A DNA stretch of 64,000 nt from Mycoplasmatota bacterium (GCA_018622495.1 CP076021.1:248001-312000); one strand, 5' to 3'. Shown: positions 53,711 to 64,000, counted from the first letter of the stretch. Numbers and translations: made by a program. Notes: generated by a model from the letters alone, not told the origin.

Positions 53711-54622
53711 ATGTATGATATTTTAATTATTGGAACAGGACCTGCTGGTATAACTGCAGGTATATATGCAAAAAGAGCAAACTTAAAAGTTGCCATGTTT
53801 GAAAAAGACACACCTGGTGGTCAACTATCTAAATATAACGAAATAGAAAACTATACGGGTGCTAAAAAAGTTGCTGGTTATGAACTTGCTACGATGATGA
53901 TTGATCATGCTTATGACTTAGGCGTAGAAGTATTATATGAAGAAGTAACTAAAGTAGAAGTTGATGGTAATATTAAAAAAGTTATTACACCAGATAAAAC
54001 TTATGAAGCAAAAGCAGTTATTATTGCAACTGGTAATGTACCAAGAAGATTAGGTGTTGAAAACGAAGATGCACTTGCTATGAATGGTATTAGTTGGTGT
54101 GCAATTTGTGACGGTCCTTTATACAAAGGTAGAAAAGTAGTTGTTATTGGTGGTGGGAATTCTGCAGTTGAAGAAGCAGCATATCTTGCAACACTTGCAA
54201 CACACGTGACAGTTGTTCAAAACTTAGCTGAACTTACTGCTGATCCTAAAGCTCAAGATATCTTATTAAAACAAAAAAATGTTGATATTCATTATTCAAC
54301 AGTTGTTGATAAGTTTGAAATGGATGATAAAGGATTAACTGGTGTTGTCTTAAAAGATGATAAAGGTAATAAACAAACAGTATCTGCTGATGGTGTATTT
54401 GAATATGTTGGTTTAATTCCAGTGACTGATATGGTTAAAGACTTAGGTGTAACAAACAAATACGGATATATTGAAGCAAATGAAAAGATGGAAACTAAAG
54501 TTGCTGGCGTTTATGGTGCTGGTGATGTTATTACTAAACAAATTAGACAAGTTGTTACTGCAACAGCAGATGGAGCAATTGCAGTTCAAAATGCATTAAA
54601 ATATTTAGAAACTTGGAGCTAA
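53711..54622 (+). CDS. trxB: Thioredoxin-reductase-like flavoprotein with non-canonical cofactor site
   Basis: 303 residues. FAD site GTGPAGITAGIYAKRANL, GGQL and IENYTG; redox pair CAICDG (C130, C133); second dinucleotide site VVIGGGNSAVEEAAYL. The usual NADPH motif HRR-x3-R after the second Rossmann fold is replaced by VVQNLAELTADPK (168-180), so the 2'-phosphate contacts appear absent. It may use NADH, or another donor such as ferredoxin or F420 (inference). AAAGGAG precedes ATG 53711. Confidence 0.92.
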   Translation: MYDILIIGTGPAGITAGIYAKRANLKVAMFEKDTPGGQLSKYNEIENYTGAKKVAGYELATMMIDHAYDLGVEVLYEEVTKVEVDGNIKKVITPDKTYEAKAVIIATGNVPRRLGVENEDALAMNGISWCAICDGPLYKGRKVVVIGGGNSAVEEAAYLATLATHVTVVQNLAELTADPKAQDILLKQKNVDIHYSTVVDKFEMDDKGLTGVVLKDDKGNKQTVSADGVFEYVGLIPVTDMVKDLGVTNKYGYIEANEKMETKVAGVYGAGDVITKQIRQVVTATADGAIAVQNALKYLETWS

Positions 54623-54623
54623 G

Positions 54624-55565
54624 ATGAGTTTTGCTAAAACTGTAAAAGAGGAACTTGTAACAATTCCGATTGAGTTAGAAGAACAGCTTGCTGAATTTGC
54701 AGCGTTCTTAAACTTGAGCACAGAATTTCATATTGAAAACAAGCAAAAAATGCTTGATTTCAAAACAAACAATCCAACCGTTGCAAAACGGTTTTTACAG
54801 TTGGTAAGAACACTTTACCAAGCAGAAACTTCACTTTTAACCCAACAACAAACAAAGCTTAATAAAAGACAAACGGTTATCGTTCGTGTACTTTCAAAAG
54901 TAGAAGATATTATTAGTGAACATAATCTATTAGAAAATGAAATAGAAGCACAAGCGTTACTCACACCAACGGATTTAGCGAAAAGAGCATTCTTAAGAGC
55001 ATGCTTTTTAGCATCAGGATCTGTTAATCATCCGAAGACTGCAGAATATCATTTAGAAATATTTTGTAGGAATTCTGATGAAATTATTCTTATTCAAAAA
55101 ATGATGAATCATTTTGAATTAAACGCTAAGATTACAAAAAGAAGAACAGGTTATATTGCATATTTAAAAGATGCGGAAGCTATTAGTTTATTCTTACAGT
55201 TAGTCGGTGCACAAAATGCATTATTCCAATATGAAGATATTAGAATTAAAAGAGATTTTAATAACTCTATTAATCGCGTGATGAATTGTGAAATTGCTAA
55301 CGAAAAAAAAGCAATCGTTGCAGCAAATCAACAATTAAAAGATATTGCACTTATTACAAGATATTATCCAAAAGATCAACTTGATAGTAAACTAAAACAA
55401 ATTATGGATTTAAGAGAAGAACACTCTGACATGAGTTTAAGAGAACTATCTAGTTTATATGAGGATACGTATCATGAAACATTAAGTAAATCTGGATTAA
55501 ATCATCGATTGAAAAAGATAAAAGAACTTGCGGATAAGATTAGAGAAAGTGGGTATGACCAATGA
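54624..55565 (+). CDS. whiA: WhiA-like regulator (LAGLIDADG fold)
   Basis: 313 residues. SFAKTVKEEL at the start, FLRACFLASGSVNHPKTAEYHLE, and the signature KRDFNNSINRVMNCEIANEKKAI, then a C-terminal helix-turn-helix. WhiA is conserved in Firmicutes as a DNA-binding regulator tied to division. It starts one base after trxB and overlaps acpS by four bases. Confidence 0.94.
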   Translation: MSFAKTVKEELVTIPIELEEQLAEFAAFLNLSTEFHIENKQKMLDFKTNNPTVAKRFLQLVRTLYQAETSLLTQQQTKLNKRQTVIVRVLSKVEDIISEHNLLENEIEAQALLTPTDLAKRAFLRACFLASGSVNHPKTAEYHLEIFCRNSDEIILIQKMMNHFELNAKITKRRTGYIAYLKDAEAISLFLQLVGAQNALFQYEDIRIKRDFNNSINRVMNCEIANEKKAIVAANQQLKDIALITRYYPKDQLDSKLKQIMDLREEHSDMSLRELSSLYEDTYHETLSKSGLNHRLKKIKELADKIRESGYDQ

Positions 55566-55915
55566 TTAAAGGTATGGGTATTGATCTTGTTGATTTAGAT
55601 CGTATTAGAGAAATTGCAGACGATAGATTTATCCATCGAATTTTGAGTAAGGATGAATATAAAATCTATGAAAATATTGCTGATGAAACGACTAAAATTA
55701 CTTTTTTAGGTGGTAGATTTGCAGCGAAAGAAGCCATATTCAAAGCTATTTCAAAAGGTGAAGGAACGGCTTACTACACCGATTTCTCAGTATTGTCTGA
55801 TGATCATGGTAAACCTTATGTCGTATCTGAGTTTTTTGGTGAAGATGATATAGTTCATATAACGATTACGCATACAGCAACACATGCTATTTGTTATGCA
55901 TTAATAGAAGGATAA
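55562..55915 (+). CDS. acpS: Holo-[acyl-carrier-protein] synthase
   Basis: Transfers 4'-phosphopantetheine from CoA to ACP. 117 residues; GMGIDLVDLDRI with the metal-binding Asp, and GGRFAAKEAIFKAISKG with the catalytic Glu-Lys. ITHTATHAICYALIEG ends the protein. It overlaps whiA by ATGA. It implies ACP-dependent lipid synthesis. Confidence 0.95.
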   Translation: MIKGMGIDLVDLDRIREIADDRFIHRILSKDEYKIYENIADETTKITFLGGRFAAKEAIFKAISKGEGTAYYTDFSVLSDDHGKPYVVSEFFGEDDIVHITITHTATHAICYALIEG

Positions 55916-55987
55916 AACATATTTATCCATAATGTTGTAATTTTTGAAATATTTCGGTATAATTTTGTATGGATAGGATGTGACCAC

Positions 55988-56665
55988 ATGGCAAAAAAGA
56001 AAAAATCAACTTATAATAAAAAGCCAGTTCAACAAATAAAAAAAGAACCTAAAAAAGGTTTATTAGAAGAACAAAAACAACCAAGTAAAAATGAGATATT
56101 ATTTTTTAGAATTGGTATGATTGTTATTTCAGCTGTTGTTATAGGATTAGTTGTATTATTTTTAATTAATCATTTTACAAGTGATGAAGAAGAATCCTAT
56201 GAAGATCATCTTCATATTGCACACACAAGCCTAAGTGCAATGGTTCAAGATAATGGCGACAATACTTATGGTGATTTTACATATTTCAATGGTGTTGATA
56301 GTTATGAAGATTTAAGATCATTAATTAATAATAATGATATTATTTATTTCTATTTCTATTATAGTTCTAATGTTAATGAAGATATTGAAGAAGCAATCAA
56401 TAATCAAAGCGCAGTTGGTGGTATACCAACACAAACTTTATTAGATGATAATGAAGATGAAGCTTTTGCAGCATTTTTATTCATTGATTTAGATTCAGCA
56501 CTTAATGGTGAACTTATGAGTGACACTGAGTTATCAATGTTAGAATTAGATGCGGATGCAGATGAAATGTTAGTGACATTTGATATTTATAATCCAGATG
56601 GAGAATTCTTCTCTATGGAAGATGATGCAGATGACATGATAGATATCATTAATCAAATAGGATAA
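55988..56665 (+). CDS. Single-pass membrane protein with acidic extracellular domain
   Basis: 225 residues. A Lys-rich N-tail (MAKKKKSTYNKKPVQQIKK), one transmembrane helix at about 40-62 (FFRIGMIVISAVVIGLVVLFLI), then an Asp/Glu-rich outside domain with a long strand/helix pattern. I do not recognise the family. It has its own terminator and a plausible -10 (TATAAT at about 55959). Confidence 0.7.
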   Translation: MAKKKKSTYNKKPVQQIKKEPKKGLLEEQKQPSKNEILFFRIGMIVISAVVIGLVVLFLINHFTSDEEESYEDHLHIAHTSLSAMVQDNGDNTYGDFTYFNGVDSYEDLRSLINNNDIIYFYFYYSSNVNEDIEEAINNQSAVGGIPTQTLLDDNEDEAFAAFLFIDLDSALNGELMSDTELSMLELDADADEMLVTFDIYNPDGEFFSMEDDADDMIDIINQIG

Positions 56666-56671
56666 ACTTAA

Positions 56672-56692
56672 AAAAGGGCTTTGCCCTTTTGT
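56672..56692 (+). terminator. Terminator after the acidic membrane protein
   Basis: AAAAGGGC/GCCCTTTT (56672-56679 with 56683-56690), tight TTT loop. Confidence 0.78.
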
Positions 56693-56713
56693 GTTATATA
56701 AAGGAGTGAGAAA

Positions 56714-58879
56714 ATGAATGAACAAATTATTAAAGACATTAAAGCTACACTAGGTATTGCGACTAAACAAATTACGACTGTGTTAGGTTTGTTAGATGAA
56801 GGTAATACAATTCCATTTATTGCGAGATATCGTAAGGAAGCAACTGGTGGCCTTGATGAAGAACAAATTAATGAGATTTATAAGACTTGGAACTATCAAT
56901 TAAACTTACTTGAAAGAAAAGAAGCAGTGATTCGATTAATTGATGAAAAAGGTATGTTAACTGATGAGTTAAAACAAACAATTTTAAGTGCTGAAAAACT
57001 TATTGAAGTAGAAGATTTATATAGACCGTTTAAAGAAAAGAAAAAAACAAAAGCAACCGAAGCTATTAAGAAAGGTTTAGAACCTCTTGCTACATGGCTA
57101 ATGATGTTTCCTAAAGAAGATGTTAACGCATATGCTAAACAGTTTCTAAATGATGATGTAGCATCTGTTGATGAAGCATTAGAAGGTGCTAAATATATTA
57201 TTGCGTAAACTATTTCTGATAATGCTGATTATCGTAAGGTTTTAAGACAATCAGTTGTTGATGATGGTAAAGCAGTAACAAGCGTTAAAAAGAATGCAGT
57301 TGATGAACGTAAGGTTTATGAAATGTATTATGATTATTCAGAACCTGTAAGTCAAATGAAACCTCATCGTATTTTAGCGATGAATCGTGCAGAAAAAGAA
57401 AAAGTGATTTCAGTTAAAATTGATGTTGATAAAGAAATGTTAACAAATTATTTAATATTTCAAGTCATTAAAGATGAAGCATCTCCAGCAACACCTTTCA
57501 TTAAAGAAGCTATTGATGATGCATTAAAACGTCTTATTTATCCAAGTATTGAAAGAGAAGTTAGATCAGAACTTACTGAAAGAGCTGAAGAACAAGCAAT
57601 TGAAGTATTTGGTGATAATCTTCAAAAATTATTACTTCAACCACCACTAAAAGGTAAAGTTGTTTTAGGTGTGGATCCAGCGTTTAGAACTGGATGTAAA
57701 TTAAGTGTTTGTGATGAACAAGGTAAAGTCTTAGAAAAAGGTGTGATTTATCCACATGAGAAAACTAAAGGTGGAAGAATCACTGATGAACAAATTAAAG
57801 ATGCACAAAGAAAACTTATTGTTTTAATACGTAAATATAAAGTAGAATTAATTGCTATTGGTAATGGGACTGCTTCAAGAGAAACTGAAAGTTTTATTGC
57901 AGATCTTTTAAAAGCAACTGGTATGAGTGCTCAATATGTGATTGTTAATGAAGCAGGAGCGTCAGTTTATTCTGCAAGTGAACTTGCAAGAGAAGAATTC
58001 CCTGACTTTTCAGTTGAAGAAAGATCAGCAGCATCTATTGCTAGACGCTTACAAGATCCGCTTGCGGAACTTGTTAAAATAGATCCTAAGAGTATTGGTG
58101 TTGGTCAATATCAACATGATGTTGCACCTAAGAAATTAAATGAATCACTTGATTTTGTGGTTACACAAGCTGTTAATAGTGTCGGTGTTAATGTAAACAC
58201 TGCATCTAAATCACTTTTAATGCATGTCTCAGGATTAAACAAAACAAGTGCAAACAATATTGTTAAATATAGACAAGCAAACGGTAGATTTAATTCACGT
58301 AAAGATATGCTTAAAGTGCCTCGCCTTGGCGGTAAAACATATGAACAAGCTGTTGGTTTCTTAAGAATACCTGATGGTGATGAAGCACTTGATATGACTG
58401 CAGTTCACCCTGAGAGTTATGATGCTGCTAAGAAAATTATGGCACTATATAACATTACAGGTGATATGTTTGGTAAACCTGAAGTAAAACTTATCGTTGG
58501 TAACATGGATAGAAGTCAGTTACAAAAAGAATTAAATATCGATAAATATACATTAACAGATATCTTAGATGCATTTGTTGCACCACTTAGAGATCCAAGA
58601 GATCAATTTGCACAACCTATCTTAAGATCAGATATTTTAAAAATAGATGATTTAAATGTAGGTATGGAACTAGAAGGTACAGTTAGAAATGTTGTAGATT
58701 TTGGTGCATTTATTGATGTAGGACTTAAAAATGATGGGTTATTACACATCTCAAAAATATCAAAATCATACATTAAACATCCTAAAGATGTGTTAAATGT
58801 TGGTGATATTGTTAAAGTCTTTGTTTTAAACGTTGATAAAGAAAGAGGAAAAGTCGGACTTACAATGTTAAAAGACTAA
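56714..58879 (+). pseudogene. tex: Tex-family S1 RNA-binding protein, one in-frame TAA
   Basis: Read through, 721 residues, the normal Tex length. N-terminal Tex region GNTIPFIARYRKEATGGLDEEQI; YqgF-like domain GVDPAFRTGCKLSVCDEQG; HhH with VNSVGVNVNTASKSLL; S1 domain at the C-terminus (VGMELEGTVRNVVDFGAFIDVG). TAA 57206-57208 interrupts AKYIIA-stop-TISDNADYR where Glu is the family residue; both sides are in the same frame. Tex is an RNA/transcription-associated factor. It is the third CGTAA nonsense site on this strand. Confidence 0.93.
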
Positions 58880-58885
58880 AATTGG

Positions 58886-58932
58886 TTGACAATTTAGTAA
58901 AAATACGATATCCTATATAGGCGCGAAAGCGC
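58886..58932 (+). promoter_or_regulatory. Promoter and 5' hairpin of the tRNA operon
   Basis: TTGACA (58886-58891), a 17-bp spacer and TATCCT (58909-58914). A GCGC-GAAA-GCGC hairpin (58921-58932) lies about where transcription should start, as in the two-component promoter at 1.6 kb. Confidence 0.65.
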
Positions 58933-58948
58933 AAAAAAGATGACGGTT

Positions 58949-59039
58949 GGGGAAGTACTCAAGTGGCTTAAGAGGTGCCCCTGCTAAGGGTATAGACCGG
59001 GTGACCGGTGCGAGGGTTCAAATCCCTCCTTCTCCGCCA
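58949..59039 (+). tRNA. tRNA-Ser (anticodon GCT)
   Basis: Acceptor GGGGAAG/CTTCTCC (one G-T pair), anticodon GCT at 58983-58985 in loop CTGCTAA, a long variable arm as expected for Ser, T-loop GGTTCAAATCC, discriminator G and encoded CCA (59037-59039). Confidence 0.93.
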
Positions 59040-59044
59040 TCTAT

Positions 59045-59120
59045 GGCCCGTTGGAGAAACGGTTAACTCACATGCCTTTCACGCATGCACTCACGGGTTC
59101 GAATCCCGTACGGGTCACCA
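59045..59120 (+). tRNA. tRNA-Glu (anticodon TTC)
   Basis: Acceptor GGCCCGT/ACGGGTC, anticodon TTC at 59078-59080 in loop CTTTCAC, stem CATGC/GCATG, T-arm GGGTTCGAATCCC, discriminator A and encoded CCA. It starts 5 nt after tRNA-Ser. The normal UUC anticodon cannot read UAA. Confidence 0.95.
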
Positions 59121-59132
59121 TCGCTATCAGTG

Positions 59133-59166
59133 TCCTTATCTCATGTAGAGATAAGGGCTTTTTTTG
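59133..59166 (+). terminator. Terminator of the tRNA operon
   Basis: CCTTATCTC/GAGATAAGG (59134-59142 with 59148-59156) followed by seven T. Confidence 0.88.
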
Positions 59167-59498
59167 TCTACACAAAGATATTAAAAGGGTTGAAAGTTAA
59201 GGATACTTGTTGATATAAAATCATTGATTTGAGCAAGCAAAAAACCAAAAATGAATCTCATTTTTCTTAATTTAGAGAGTCAACGCCTGTTTTTACAAAA
59301 CTTATGACAACATAAGCAAAATTGCAACCCAAAAAAGGAAGTCAATCTTAAGTCTTAAAAATAGTGTAAAAATGCAAACTTATGTTGATATAAATTTTAG
59401 GGGCTTTCCCTTTTTTTATGCGTGGTATTCGTGGTAAAGTCATTTTTTAAGTGAAAAATGGTATAATGATGTCAAAGTAAAAATACAAATTATTTATA
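59167..59498 (+). other. Noncoding stretch with a short repeat, a weak terminator and a promoter
   Basis: No convincing gene on either strand. A GTTGATATAAA-like word occurs twice (about 59210 and 59384). AGGG/CCCT with a T run (59399-59418) is a weak terminator-like hairpin. TGGTATAAT at 59459-59467 is an extended -10. It may be the remains of a lost gene or mobile element, but I cannot show that. Confidence 0.45.
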
Positions 59499-59882
59499 TT
59501 GGGGCTAGCATATGGGAACTATTTTGGTAAGATTAAGTTTGCGAAAAGAAAAGCTAAAAAGAGAATATTAGCATTAACAGAATTTGGCGGTTATAGTTAT
59601 AGAATTAAAGAACACAGTTATAACCTAGGTGATATTTTTGGATATAAAATATTTGAAACTAAAGAAGCACTTGAAGAAGCAATCAAAAAATTATATGAAC
59701 AACAAATATATCCATATATAAGTAAAGGACTTAGTGTACTTGTTTACACGCAATTATCAGATGTAGAAGACGAAGTCAATGGATTTATAACATATGATAG
59801 AAAAGTAGATAAGATAGATAAAAATATGATGATCAACATCAATAAAGAAATGATAGAAATATTTAAAGAAACATGTAATTAA
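59499..59882 (+). pseudogene. C-terminal remnant of a GH2-family glycosidase
   Basis: About 127 residues with LTEFGGYSYRIKEHSY, KEALEEAIKKLYEQQIYPYISKGLSVLVYTQLSDVEDEVNGFITYDRKVDKI. This is the extreme C-terminal end of GH2-type beta-galactosidase/glucuronidase proteins; the catalytic domains are missing. A promoter lies upstream, but there is no good Shine-Dalgarno. Most likely the leftover of a deleted gene beside the tRNAs. Confidence 0.65.
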
Positions 59883-59942
59883 ATCATGTAATGATTGCTT
59901 ATAGATTTTTTTAGTGTTAGACTAATAAAAAGGGGAAGACTT

Positions 59943-62900
59943 ATGGCAATCAAAAGAGACAAACTACTAGACACTCTAGATATACTTAGAGATCAAATAA
60001 TTAAAGATGAGTTCCTACAAACAGGTAAGAAAATTACTGTTTGTTCTGATGAAACATTAAAAGAAATCGCTTTGAAGAAACCACTCAAGACAAGCGATTT
60101 TTTAGCGATATCTGGCGTTAATAAGAATTTTATGAATAAGTATACCTCTTTGTTCTTACAAGTCATTCTGCAGGATAAAAATAAGACTATATCTGAAGTG
60201 AATGTATCAAAGAATGCGTATAAGACATTAGACCATTATAAGGATAGATTAACAAATATTTCAAAGAGAAACACAAATCTTTATATGGGAAAAATTCAAA
60301 AGAAGCGAACACTTGATCTAGCATCTTTTGATTTAAGAGATGGTTTAGTTGAGTTTCTAATAAATAATAGAGTATCTACGTTAAAACTTAATCCATCCGG
60401 TACTGAAATTAAAGATGAGTTAATCTCAGATATAACGAGTCTATATCGTGAAATCAATAAAGGACAAAAAGAAACAGGTTCATATGATTTATATATCGCC
60501 TATCCTTTTATTGAAACTGCAAGAGTTAAGGATAACTTTATTATTAAAGCACCACTTTTGTATTTCCCAGTGAAGTTAACAAGAACAAAGAAAGAATTTA
60601 CATTAAGAAAAGATAAAGAAAAAGATATTCAATACAATAGAGATTTATTATTAGCATTATCTAAGTTCGAAAAACAGTCTATTGATTCAAAGACTGCATT
60701 TTTAGATGACTTCACAATAAAGAATTTAAATAACATTGTATTACCTTTCTATGAACAATATGGATTGCAGATTAAACATACAACACTTCATATGAATTTT
60801 GAATCATTTCAAAATGCATTAAAGAAAGATTTTATTAAAAAGACAAAAAATAAAATTGAGATTAAAGAATATATTACATTAGGAAGATATAAATTATATT
60901 CATCTATGATTCAAAAAGATATTAATCAAATATTAGTATCTCATAAATATAATGATTTACTTGAAGGCCTTATTGATGAGAGCGGATTATATGCACAAGA
61001 AGATACTGAATTCAGCATTAACAATCAAACAGTTAAAGAATCATCATTATCTTATATTTCAGATCTAAATTACTCCCAAGAAAAAGTCATTGATATTTTA
61101 AATAAAGAAAAGAAGCTTGTGATTTGGGGACCTCCAGGAACTGGTAAATCTCAAACCATTACAAACCTCATAGCTGCGAGTGTTTTAAAAGGCGAGAGAG
61201 TATTAGTCATCAGTGAGAAGAAAGTAGCACTTGATGTTATTTATTCAAGATTAAAAGACGCATCTAAATATGCAATGTTTATCGATGATGCAGAAAACAA
61301 ACAACAATTCTATGATAAATTAAAAGATTTTATAGATCCTATCCCACCACAAAGAACAATGAACAATGACGTCTATGACAGTGAGGAAGAAATAGAATCT
61401 ATTTTAAGTACGTTTGATGAATCATTAAAACTTATGTATAAAGAAAAGATTCAAGAGAGACCCATCTATCAACTATATAAAAGATATGTTAAAGATAAAG
61501 ATGTTAATTCAAAATTAATACCTCTAGATGTTCATAACATGTTTAAAAATTATTTTAAACCACTTGATTTTGATGTATTAGAAGATGTTGAAAAAACATT
61601 TGAAAAGAAAAAGCATTTAGATGAATATCTTGATTATCATCAGATGATCAAGAAATATCCTATCCTTAATCAAATAGAAACAAAGATTACAAGAAGTAAC
61701 AAACTCATATTCCAAGAATTCACACAAGCATTAGATACTTATTACATGAGATATGAAAAAGCTTGGTTTTTTGGTAAGAGAAAATTAACAAAAACATTCT
61801 TAAAACGTCATCAAGAAGATTTAGTTTTTTTAACAGCTAAGAAAAAACACTATAAAAAATATATTAAAACAATCATGAAGAATCGAACACTTCATGATTA
61901 TATCAATGCACATTTAAGTGATATCAATCGTATTAAAACAAAATATGTTGCCTTGTCACAATATGATCTTAAATTCTTAAATATGTGTCTTCATGATCCA
62001 TTACTAAAAGATATTGAAGATGTATCAAATGAGAGAACATATTTATTTGATGCATTCTATACTGGATATTTAGAAAGTTTTGCTGCGAAACATCAACAGT
62101 ACTTATACATTATTGATAAGTATCAAGAAAAGATTGATGAGTTAAATAACTTAATTGATAACAAACGTAAAGTCAATTCTGAATCCTTTGAAATGGCTCT
62201 ATATCGCCATGCGCTTGATTTCTCAAATACGAAACGTATCATGGATATTAAACGTGTCTTAGATAGTCCTAAACGTATGAGTGTTAAAGCGTTTATTGAT
62301 GTGTTCCAATTAGAATTAATTAATCATATACGTGTATGGATGATGACACCGTAAGTTGTCTCAGCCATTGTGCCACTTGTTTATGGTCTATTTGATTTAG
62401 TCATTTTTGATGAGGCATCACAGATGTTTGTTGAAAAAGGTATACCAGCCATTTATAGAGCTAAGAAAGTTGTTATCGCAGGCGATACAAAACAGCTTCG
62501 TCCATCAAGTTTAGGTATTGGTAGAGTTGATGAAGAAGATGAGTTCTATGAAGATGATGAATTAAAAGACATCACAAGAGATGCAAAGAGTCTATTAGAC
62601 CTTGCAAGATATAGATATCAAGAAACAGTATTAAATTATCACTATCGTTCAATATATGAAGAGTTAATCGCATTTTCTAATCATGCATTTTATGAGGGTA
62701 AACTCATTGTTTCACCAAATCAAAGTCTATCTGATAAACCTCCGATTGAATATGTCTATGTTAAAGATGGTGTGTTCGAAAATAGACGAAACAGAAAAGA
62801 AGCAGAAAAAGTTGTTTTATTATTAAGAAGTATTTTAGGTAACAGAAAAAATAATGAGACCATTGGTGTCATTACATTTAATAGTACCCAAAGAGATATG

Positions 62901-63655
62901 ATCGAAAACTTAATCGATGAACAACTCTTTAAAGCAGGGAAATATCAAAAACTATTTGAAAAAGAAATGTTTAGAACTGAAGATGGAGAAGACAAGAGTT
63001 TATTTGTCAAAAATATTGAAAATGTCCAAGGTGATGAAAGAGATATTATCATTTTCTCTATGGGATATGCTAGAGATCCACAAGGTATTGTTAGAAGACA
63101 ATTTGGGTGGTTAAATAATGATGGTGGACAAAACAGATTAAATGTTGCCATTAGTAGAGCAAAACAAAAAATCTATTTTGTAAGTTCCTTATATCCTGAA
63201 GAGTTTAAAGTAGAAGACTTAAAGAGTGTAGGTCCTAAACTATTAAAAGACTATATGAGATATTGTTATTATGTATCTGAACATAAACCAGATCAAGCAG
63301 CAACGATTCTAAAACAATTAAATGATAGACAAAAGAGGGAACAACCGACAGCATTAAGTTCTTTAAAATCAGATATTAGACAAAGACTGGAAAGAAATAA
63401 TTATACAGTCAAGACTGATGTTGGTATTGGTGGATATAATATAGATTTAGCTATTTATGATGAAGCAAATAAAGTTTATCAATTAGGTATCATTTTAGAT
63501 GTATCTGATGCATCGATATTGATGCCAGAAAAGATTTACTTCACTTAGAGAAATACTTAAAAGCAAGACATTGGAAACTTTATAGAGTATTTTCAATGAA
63601 TTGGTATAAAGATTCAAATAAGGAATTAAGAAACATAAGAAGTTTATTAAAATAA
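59943..63655 (+). pseudogene. HRDC/DUF4011-like SF1 helicase with C-terminal nuclease-like domain; one in-frame TAA and one frameshift
   Basis: Read through, about 1237 residues. An HRDC-like region (about 45-85, ALKKPLKTSDFLAISGVN), DUF4011-like start (LTNISKRNTNLYMG), SF1B helicase: Walker A IWGPPGTGKSQTITNL, then LFDLVIFDEASQM and VIAGDTKQLRPSS, motif VI-like RLNVAISRAKQKIYFVS. The C-terminus (GGYNIDLAIYDEANKVYQLGII...) resembles a PD-(D/E)XK/Vsr fold, but the expected Glu looks absent. TAA 62352-62354 splits MTP-stop-VVSAIVP (Glu expected). A one-base loss at about 63516 shifts the tail, DARKDLLHLEKYLKARHWKLYRVFSMNWYKD, out of frame; it ends at TAA 63653-63655. GGGGAAG precedes ATG 59943. 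Confidence 0.85.
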
Positions 63656-63673
63656 TTATGATGGGGGTATCAT

Positions 63674-64000
63674 ATGATATTTAAGATTATTGGAGCATTT
63701 ATTGTTGGAGTATTTTTGTTTGCACAGTATCAATATATTAGACAAGTATTCTTTAAAAAGGAAGTTAATCTTAGACCTTGGTTTATAGTGTCACTATTAA
63801 CAACGACTTTAGGTACATATTTAATGTTTCTATTTATTGTGAATTTAGATGCTGGAATGGATTTATCATTTTCATATATATTTGAGGAATTACTAAGCAT
63901 CATTCTCTATATTTATGGGATCATTATGCTTGCAAGTATAGCACTTGAAGTTGTTAAGGATATTAAACTTGAAAAAAGAAGTGATTTATATTTTGATGGC
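63674..64000 (+). CDS. Membrane protein, 3' end beyond the window
   Basis: Open for at least 109 codons from ATG 63674 with GGGGG at about 63663-63667 upstream. Hydrophobic helices at about residues 4-20, 36-58 and 70-93 (WFIVSLLTTTLGTYLMFLFIVNL), separated by a basic linker. It begins 18 nt after the helicase stop, so is probably in its operon. Family not recognised; the C-terminus is outside the window. Confidence 0.65.
   Translation, partial: MIFKIIGAFIVGVFLFAQYQYIRQVFFKKEVNLRPWFIVSLLTTTLGTYLMFLFIVNLDAGMDLSFSYIFEELLSIILYIYGIIMLASIALEVVKDIKLEKRSDLYFDG

Overview
This window comes from a low-GC, Gram-positive-type bacterium that uses the standard code. TGA is a real stop (for example in the ATGA overlap at 2285-2288) and Trp is TGG. 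The gene set is Firmicutes/Mollicutes-like: RNase M5, SpoVG, WhiA, HprK, CdaA, YutD, UvrX-YolD, T-box and S-box leaders. There are no sporulation or cell-wall genes here. Together with PduL, an IspD-IspF fusion and the small gene set, this suggests an Acholeplasma-like or Izemoplasma-like mollicute. That placement is inference, not proof.

Layout. 1-1.5 kb: T-box and serS. 1.6-4.8 kb: two-component system, a membrane-anchored unknown, a HIT protein. 4.9-14.3 kb: PduL, HD hydrolase, rnmV-rsmA-ispE, spoVG, prs-pth-mfd. 14.3-21.6 kb: aminotransferase, cdaA with a 53-aa membrane protein and a PAS/degenerate-GGDEF protein, folate cyclo-ligase, ispDF, yutD, NifU-like, DegV, S1 protein. 21.6-25.4 kb: pgi and the t6A genes tsaE-tsaB-rimI-tsaD. 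25.5-29 kb: envelope proteins and a broken transporter. 29-35 kb: SRAP, metNIQ under an S-box riboswitch (minus strand), DUF2200, yolD-uvrX. 35-45.6 kb: sirtuin, MFS and MATE transporters, glnS, pcrA, a satD-DUF3307 operon with twin operators, a compact UvrD-like helicase, OsmC. 45.8-58.9 kb: ligA-uvrA, hprK-lgt-ppaX-trxB-whiA-acpS, tex. 58.9-64 kb: tRNA-Ser and tRNA-Glu, a glycosidase remnant, a large helicase-nuclease, the start of a membrane protein.

The most striking pattern is in the sequence itself. Four core genes (serS, pcrA, tex, the 60-kb helicase) each carry one in-frame TAA where the family has Glu, and every one lies in the 5-mer CGTAA. Three family-invariant serines (MetN DEATSALD, UvrA Walker A, UvrA LSGGE) are Tyr (TAC), and these also lie in CGTAA on one strand or the other. 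One change, CGGAA to CGTAA, restores the consensus at all seven sites. Four further genes have single-base frameshifts (mfd, degV, osmC, and the helicase again). A context-specific sequencing or consensus error is the simplest explanation; a real context-specific mutational process or recoding is the alternative.

The best biological leads are the satD-DUF3307 twin operator, the S-box aptamer that seems to lack P4, the CdaA neighbourhood, and the tRNA-adjacent HRDC/DUF4011-like helicase-nuclease.
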